Below are positions 58,112 to 64,000 of a stretch of 64,000 bases of DNA, in pieces. The position numbers were made by a program, and so were the translations under genes. The DNA is from Dactylorhiza incarnata (Eukaryota > Streptophyta > Magnoliopsida > Asparagales > Orchidaceae). The stretch's first letter is position 1. Every line of letters begins with the position of its first letter. The notes below the pieces were generated by a model. That model worked only from the letters and a program-made list of their open reading frames with translations, did not search any database and was not told the origin of the DNA. Location of the stretch: the NCBI GenBank assembly GCA_033032865.1, contig JAWHQI010000273.1:1488001-1552000 (forward strand), written 5' to 3'.

Positions 58112-58648
58112 TCACTGAGGTGGCGCCCCAGTAAGATCTTTCGGAAACACATCTGAATACTCCGAGATAACAGGAACGTCACTCAGACTTGGCTGAGGCT
58201 TTGCAGCCCCAACTAGCACAACACATAAATCTGCGCCCTGCCGAACTTCCTTGACTACTTGGATAACATACATCAACGTCTTTCTCGATCCACGCAAACC
58301 AGCAAACATTGTCGCACGCTCGGTATTCCTCCCCAGTGTGGCCTCCTTTGAAGTGCAATCAATGTAGGCCTGCTGCGTCGACATCCAGTCTATACCAAAT
58401 ATCACATCAAACTCTGAAAGCGTTAGTATCAGTGCTTCCAAATCAAAGTGTTGACTTTCGATTCGTACCTTTACCACACAACCTTGATCCGCACAAATAG
58501 AACACCCATTGGGTAGCATCACATCTATCCTTTCCTTTATCAATGATGAAGGCACTCCAAGTTGTTGTATAAGGCCTCGGATAGAAAGGAATGCGAAGCT
58601 CCTGTATCAAACAGTGCTCTCACCAGAGAGTTAAATATTAGGACAAAG
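58112..58648 (-). pseudogene. E4 protease (minus strand)
   Basis: Aspartic protease with an intact active site, ALFDTGASHSFLSEALY near 58600, after the predicted intron. A frame change near 58558 leads into the ORF at 58112-58555 (ERIDVMLPNGCSIC, FDVIFGIDWMSTQQAYIDC). The C-terminus reads VISEYSDVFPKDLTGAPP, the usual link to RT. Confidence 0.8.
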
Positions 58649-58727
58649 CTTAATACACACAAGGTTAACAAGCAATGCACAAGGTATGAAGTATAAAAAG
58701 AAACAAAAGCTGTATACTAACGCATAC
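58649..58727 (-). other. Predicted phase-1 intron between E4 Gag and protease
   Basis: 79 bp on the minus strand, donor G|GTATGC after DVVTG, acceptor near ATTAAG|C. By comparison with E5, one G seems lost at the start of the second exon, so the present copy no longer joins in frame. Position and phase equal those in E1, E3 and E5. Confidence 0.5.
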
Positions 58728-59404
58728 CTGTCACCACATCACTTTTATTTATGGCCTCTTGCTGGCCAAGGTTATACACCCTAGGCTGGGCTGGAGCAGC
58801 ATGGGATGCGATTGACTCCATCGCCTTTCCTCTCTCTGCTGCATATGTCGCAACTATCTTCTTGCAGCTGCGACAGTCATGAGCATAATGCCCCATCTTT
58901 CCATAGTTATAACAGATGAGTCCGATGCAGCAGATTGAGCTGACCCAGAAGGTCTCACTCTTTTCCTCCAGCTGCCTTGCCCAGACTTCGCAGAGCTCGG
59001 TACTTTGAACTCTGGCTTTACCACAGCTAAATCCTTCCTGCTTTGGGACCGCTTCATGTCCCTCTCTAAGGAATGGGACGTATTGACCAGGGTCATAAAC
59101 CTTGCGTCATTGGCCCCGATAGAAGGAACTGCAATTCTTCTCGCAGACCTTCATAAAACCGATTGGTCTTACGAGCTTCATCTTGTAAATTTGCACCTGT
59201 GTACCTCCCCAATCGAGTAAACTCATGCAGATAGTCATCAATCGTACTATCACCTTGAGTTAGACGGTTAAACTGATTCTCCATCTCAATCTGTTGAGCA
59301 GGAGGGAGATACCTCGCCAAGAACAATCCCGAATACTCATCAAAAGAGATATCTGTTAGCTGCCTTCCTGCTAGCTTATGCAACTCTAACTCATCCAACC
59401 ACAG
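58728..59404 (-). pseudogene. gag: E4 Gag, C-terminal half (minus strand, 5'-truncated)
   Basis: Starts in the capsid domain (MDELELHKLAGRQLTDISFDEY; YLPPAQQIEMENQF; DDYLHEFTRLGRYTG), then a Lys/Ser-rich linker and one zinc knuckle (ICYNYGKMGHYAHDCR, with Tyr in the second Cys position). It ends VYNLGQQEAINKSDVVTG at the conserved donor. A frame change lies near 59095. The N-terminus, leader and LTR are missing beyond 59404. Confidence 0.75.
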
Positions 59405-60430
59405 CTACTTTAGAAGTTGAGAAACCCTCTGCGAAGAACTGAAGAAGCCTCGAGCGAGATGCAACCACCAACGTAGGGATTCGCGAAGAAGTTCGTTGCC
59501 TCTATGCTAGTAGCGACTCTATACGTCGTCGTCTGTGGAGGAGTGGAGAAGAAATCGTCGGAGTGGAGGAGTGGTCCAAATGGATCACCGACGTGGAGGA
59601 CTCGATCGCGGGAGTGGCGCGAGTGGGGTGGGAGCTGATTATGGGTTAGGGGAGGAAATGAAAGCTAGGGCTAATTATTCATAGGATAAAGAAATTAAAA
59701 ATTAAAAAAAATTCTAAAAGTGTCACTAAAGTTTTGGTGGGAAATGAATTTTTCCCTCCATAAATAATTTTATATTAAAATATTAGCATGAAAATTTTGG
59801 AAATTTATATTTCATTTTTATTTAAAAACATGTATTTTGTAACAAAACAATTCATTGTTATTTTTGCACCAACAAAAATAGTTGCTATTTTTGAAGGTAA
59901 ACGCAAAATTCGTATACGTAGGAGCATTTGATATGAGGTTATGATCTCTCATCTTAGACTTTGTTTAATCGACTTGTCATTGATCGATGCAGTCATCTTC
60001 ATCGTTATCTCAACTCATGATACTTACAATATTGGAACATTCACCCAACACCTCATCGATCAATGTAAACATATTCTCCATACAGAAAGAAATATCTTGG
60101 TATGATTGCAGGGTATTCCATAACTAGTAACATTTGACAAGATCATTGAGCTACAAGCCGAAGAATACATGGCTACATGATGTATGTATGTATGCCGACC
60201 CTAACAGTTATGTACGGTTGTGGAGACATATATATTATCCACATCGAACACATTAATATTATATATATTTAATTACTCGTATCAAGCTTACGATAGAGAT
60301 AGTCACTATCATCAATATAACTTCACTACCATCAAAAATATCATTATTAGAACTTTAACAGAAGATCATATGTTTTGATGACGCCGCGCTCACCGTCTGT
60401 CGCAGCCGTCTACTGACAATGGGAGTGCGG
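59405..60430. other. Unassigned sequence
   Basis: Begins with a GC-richer stretch (to about 59640) of repeated 'gtggaggagtgg' and 'gtcgtcg' and becomes AT-rich with phrases such as 'gtgtcactaaagttttggtggg' that recall CACTA interiors. No ORF, LTR end or TIR found. Confidence 0.5.
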
Positions 60431-60548
60431 ATAGTCAGGTGTATGGTGATGGGTGTGCGAATAGCAAAATACCCTATCATGGCGATGCACATAGGCAAGC
60501 GTATGATTATAGGTATGCGCAAACCAAAATACCCCCATCACGAGGGTG

Positions 60549-61630
60549 CGCATTGTTGGAATTTTCGAGGTGATCTCAAAGCAATAAACAGTTAGTCTTA
60601 CTGCCAACACAATATGAGCCTATAGGGTCACACATAAAAGCATTTGGAGAAGTTGGAAAAAGGATTGTGTTGGCCTTACTCATAATGGATATGAGTGGGG
60701 GACCAATCCTATGACTGTTCGAAATTAAATTGAGAATGTCTCAATGGGAAATAAGTACTCTTGATGAATCGTCGAAATGGTTTTGATAAATTCTATAGGA
60801 CTTAGCAAAATCATCGAAAGTGTTACGACGAATGGATTTATACTAGACAAAATCGTTGAAAGTGTTTCAACGAGATGTGTCAATTTGTCGAAAGTATTTA
60901 GACGAGTTCGTCGAAATTGTTTCGATGAAAAGATACAAATTCGCTGAAAGTGTTTCGACGAAAATGTATCGATGAAATTATCGAAAGTGTTTCGACGTAA
61001 TCGTCGAAAGTGTTTCAACGAAATTATGTCAAATCGTCGAAAGTGTTTAGACAAAATATACTATATTCGATGAATGTATAAATCCTGATAGAATTGTTCT
61101 GTTTACTCTGGTCTGCGGATAACCTGTTTTATGCCTTGCCTATAAAAGGGGAAGTGATTAGGTCTTCAAGAGATCTATCCTTTTCGCGACATTTAGAAAG
61201 CCCGAAGACGGATGTGTTCCGATAGACCTCGTCCCCGTCCGCCGACCTTGATCTTTACCGACCGCCACCGCCTCCCCTTCAATGGACCTAGTAGTTCGTG
61301 GGGACGTAGAGGACTGTTCTTCTCTGACCCATCCCTTGTACGACAAGGCATTGGGGTTCTCCATCACTTGTGTGGATCTCTATAGAGGGGCCGATCCATT
61401 TCGGTGCTTGGAACTCAAAGTTCGTCTACCAGATTTCTTCTTGGAGCATCTTGGTTGTGTATTGACTCAATCCCCTTCAGGTATTGCAATGTGTTGCTTT
61501 CCTTATTTCTTGATTCATGAAATCGAAAGATCGGTAACTCTTTTGGGTTGTTCTTGTTTTTGTCTCTTCTGCTGCGCATATTTGATATGCAATTATCATT
61601 TTGAATGGTATATAAAAACCCAACACGCAT
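60549..61630 (+). mobile_element. Solo LTR (Copia/Sirevirus-like), TSD CGCAT
   Basis: 60554-61625 (1072 bp), TGTTGGAATTTTC to AAACCCAACA, with CGCAT at 60549-60553 and 61626-61630. Contains hairpin repeats TCGTCGAAA-GTG-TTTCGACGA (about ten degenerate copies, 60770-61060) and a TATA box at 61141. The repeated sequence is continuous on both sides, so internal sequence was lost by LTR-LTR recombination. The 116-codon ORF at 61282-61632 runs over the LTR end and is not a credible gene. Confidence 0.9.
61141..61147 (+). promoter_or_regulatory. TATA box of the solo LTR at 60554
   Basis: TATAAAA in 'cttgcctataaaagggg', after the hairpin repeats, the same order (palindromes then TATA) as in the S LTRs. 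Confidence 0.6.
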
Positions 61631-62379
61631 AGACAAGCATTTTTATGGGTGGTGCTCATAGCAAAATACCCCATGATGGGGGTATGCATAGCCAAGCACA
61701 TGGTTATGGGTGTGCACATAGCAAAATACCCCATCATACATGCATGGGTGTGTGCATATAGTTATGGGTGTGCGCATAGCAAAAAATCTGGCCATCATGG
61801 GGTGCGCATAGCCCCAAGCGCATGATTATGGGTGCATGTGTACATATCAAACTACCCCATATCATTGGAGTACGCATAACCATGGAGTGTGAACCGCAGA
61901 AGAGCAAAGTAGAGGATTACGATCTGTGGAGATGTGAAGCGGTGAAGGCGCCCGCATAGTTGTAGTTTTACTCTTTCTTGCTTTAGTGTTAGTCCTAAGC
62001 AAAACCTCTCGTTAAACCCTTCCGAAAAAAGAGACTTCAATCTCAAGTCTGGTTATGGGTATGTGCATATAGATTAGGCTGATATATATCATCAACTTAA
62101 ACATGCATAATGTGCATCATATACGTAGTTCATGTATTTCATGCATCATGCTCAGTAAGTACATGACATGATTCATGTTCAATCATTTGATAAATGATAA
62201 CTATATCACTCATATCCCTTTTATCAAAAGATATTCTGAAATGTTTGATAACAAATTTTGACAGAAGATCATGTGTTTTGATGATGTTTTTACAAAACAT
62301 CATCACGAAAGATAAACATGTTTGCTGACGTGTTTTCATGCAAAGCGTGGCTAATGCTAAAATTTTATATTGACAACAT

Positions 62380-62645
62380 TTAAAAAAAAAACTGTCGCTA
62401 AATGTAAACTAACGACGACGGTTTCAAAAACGTCATAATAAAAACATTATTTTAGTGACGTTTTAAAAATAATCGTCACAAGAGCTAAACACGTATGGTG
62501 ACGTTTTTCCTAAAAAAACATAGCAATGCTATTTTTTTGCATTAGCGACGTTTGTGAAAAAAATCATCGCTAAATATAAAACTAACAGCGACGCTTTCAA
62601 AAACGTCGCAAAAAAACGTCGACGTAGAGACTATATCTTGTAGTG
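62380..62645. mobile_element. Right end of a CACTA (En/Spm-like) DNA transposon
   Basis: Subterminal repeats of AAAACGTCGC and reverse complements (tagcgacgttt, gtgacgttttt) crowd 62400-62625. The end reads TCTTGTAGTG at 62636-62645, the reverse complement of the CACTACAAGA terminus typical of plant CACTA elements. A 3-bp TSD would be ACA (62646-62648). The left end is not in view, and no transposase remains recognisable. Confidence 0.75.
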
Positions 62646-62783
62646 ACATTATTCTAATCCTTGGAATATCTAAACCCTGCACAGTCATGATACAAAATTG
62701 GGTTTATCAAATACAATATGTAATTAGCCTTGTGAGTGATGCCTCTTCAAATCAGGGGAATATTGAGGGCAATATTCCCAACA
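62646..62783 (-). repeat. Start of a minus-strand 3' LTR, cut by the CACTA insertion
   Basis: On the minus strand TGTTGGGAATATTGCC begins at 62783, right after a polypurine tract. It runs to the CACTA TIR at 62645. The rest of the LTR would lie beyond the CACTA element. Confidence 0.6.
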
Positions 62784-62797
62784 ATCTCCCCCTATTT
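62784..62797 (-). other. Polypurine tract of the minus-strand element
   Basis: Minus-strand AAATAGGGGGAGAT, of the same kind as the S-family tracts, directly before TGTTGG. Confidence 0.75.
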
Positions 62798-63177
62798 GAA
62801 GAAGGCAGAACATCCCCAATACCAAGGTACATAACAAGAAAAAACTTATCATGTAAATGTATTACATAGCATTCATGATATCATAACATGTAAATGTGAA
62901 CATTCCTTTGGCATTACAGATAATGTCATGACAGATTGTGTACATGACAACATAATAACTACATTGTTTATCAAAAAAATAACATTATTAACTATTTATG
63001 TCTAGGCATCACAAAATATTATAAAGCAATAATACTAAATAATATTAAGCTTTGACTAGGATTAGCCTATAACATAAACCAATTAATTTCAACAAAACTT
63101 TCATTTTCATTTCTATCATAATGTTGAAACATTGCTCATGTTACAATTTGTTTTACTGAAAAACTAAATACATCAAT

Positions 63178-64000
63178 TTAGGTTTTTCTTTTCTTTGAAC
63201 TTTCAGCCTTGTCATCAGCAACCTCCTTCCCTTTAGCAGCAACAGCTATCTCTGCTTGTTTCTTCTTGTTTTCTTGCCTCTTGAACTACAGGTATGGCTT
63301 TGGAATGTATTTGGAGGGCATCCTTTTTGGATTGTTCATTCTCACTAGATTTTCCTTGAAGATTCTGTCTCTTTGAGTGTTCCTTTCTAGATGCCTAATC
63401 CACCCCTCAGCTGGATAGATTTTATCAATATCCTTGCAGAGTTGACCATGGTTTAGCTAGACATTCAGAATTATACTCTTGGAGTCCTCACTCCAATATT
63501 CAAAATCTGGGTCTTTGACCCGCTCTTCCCTTTGCTTAGCCATGAATTCTTCAGCTAGCAATATTCCTTCTCTCTTCCTTCTCTTTGCCAGTTGAACATT
63601 TTGAGCAATTTTGGCCTGTCCCTCAAAATCAAAGTCTTCCTATCTATAGTTATCCAGCAGGGGAAGATTGAGGGCAACCCTGGTTCCTTGTAGCACTTTG
63701 AGAGCCAATTCAGAATTGGTCTCAACATTGTACGCCTCCCCCTTTCTGGCTTCTTCAAATATTTTGGCTTCTAGGATCTGGGAGGCAGCAACTACAGAAC
63801 ATGAGATGGTCTAGAAGGAATTTTCCATATCAGACTTGATCTCATCCTTCATTTTCTCAGCTTCTCCAATCATTGTAGTAGCTGTATTCCAGACATATTC
63901 TTCTATATGATTGGAGGCTTTTTCTCTAACTTCATCTGTCTTGCTTACATAGTTCTTTATATAGGAGATGTCTTGCTCAGACAGTTAGAGTTGTTTGTCC
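63178..64000 (-). pseudogene. C-terminal part of a large ORF upstream of a Copia/Sirevirus-like 3' LTR, unrecognised product
   Basis: One frame is maintained for about 274 codons from the window edge to a TAA at 63178-63180, with five internal stops (63286 TAG, 63457 TAG, 63640 TAG, 63811 TAG, 63985 TAA) and no frameshift. The product is charged and helical, e.g. ILEAKIFEEARKGEAYN, VKDPDFEYWSEDSKSI, KIYPAEGWIRHLERNTQRD, ending in a Lys-rich ESSKKRKT. It contains no RT or integrase motif. Its place, about 400 bp upstream of the polypurine tract, is where Sireviruses carry their extra downstream ORF, sometimes called envelope-like. That identity is inference; I see no signal peptide or membrane segment in the visible part. 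Confidence 0.5.

Larger units (their letters stand above)
60412..61880. repeat. Tandem array 'gggtgtgcgcatagcaaaataccccat', split by a solo LTR
   Basis: Degenerate ~50-60-bp units at 60412-60553 and 61626-61880: 'gtgcgcatagc(a/c)aa', 'ataccccatcat' and 'agcgcatgattatggg' alternate. The minus ORFs at 60410-60610 and 61477-61737 are repeat translations. The array probably belongs to the CACTA element that ends at 62645. Confidence 0.7.

Noticed and set aside
61282..61632. 116-codon ORF
   Set aside because: Crosses the end and TSD of the solo LTR, so it cannot be an old gene.
1..64000. tRNA, rRNA or snRNA genes
   Set aside because: The only tRNA-like matches are the 12-base primer binding sites; no cloverleaf or rRNA sequence recognised.

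Overview
This window is nuclear, repeat-dense plant DNA. The evidence is nested LTR retrotransposons with tRNA-iMet primer binding sites (TGGTATCAGAGC and close variants), Tekay/Del-like Ty3-gypsy polyproteins ending in a chromodomain-like tail, Sirevirus-like Copia elements, spliceosomal-type introns and a CACTA transposon end. I recognise no intact host gene and cannot name the species. Names used below: E1 to E5 are Ty3-gypsy elements; S1 and S2 are two copies of one non-autonomous Copia/Sirevirus-like family.

Left part (1-17571). A broken patchwork of LTR pieces (1-2414) is followed by an exon-like block (2560-2873) and gene-like sequence with a possible Helitron 5' end at 2957. E1 sits inside that sequence and is the best preserved element: 4136-13688, LTRs of about 2.0 kb, target site duplication (TSD) ACTCC, complete gag, and a pol carrying two frameshifts and one TAG. 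After it come unassigned sequence, an 18-bp minisatellite, an LTR-like stretch that recalls the Athila/Tat group, and a truncated S-family LTR end.

Middle part (17572-39757). E2 is a heavily mutated Tekay-like element with no 5' part. Its pol is split by S1 (19090-26386, TSD GATTA). Its long 3' LTR starts at 27838 and is split by a probable solo LTR (28226-30029, TSD GCTGG). An unassigned 2-kb patch (33840-35917) leads to E5, which has a 5' LTR, gag and part of the protease and is cut off at about 39757.

Right part (39758-64000). E4 lies on the minus strand and was split by E3 (40637-56852, TSD ATCTG). E3 was in turn split in its integrase by S2 (46942-54647, TSD AGTCT). This is a three-level nest in which every insertion is proven by its TSD and by reading frames that resume on the far side. 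Beyond it are unassigned DNA, a tandem array interrupted by a solo LTR (60554-61625, TSD CGCAT), a CACTA right end (to 62645), and the 3' end of a minus-strand Copia/Sirevirus-like element whose last ORF runs off the window.

The most notable signals are: (1) a short phase-1 intron at the same Gag/protease position in four different Ty3-gypsy elements; (2) GC-rich palindromes around CGCCGGCG shared by the LTRs of the Copia S family and of three Ty3-gypsy elements; (3) a roughly 65-bp non-coding block shared by the S-family interior and the E2 LTR; (4) a Copia family that keeps only gag plus a coiled-coil ORF and carries about 4 kb of conserved non-coding DNA in place of pol.
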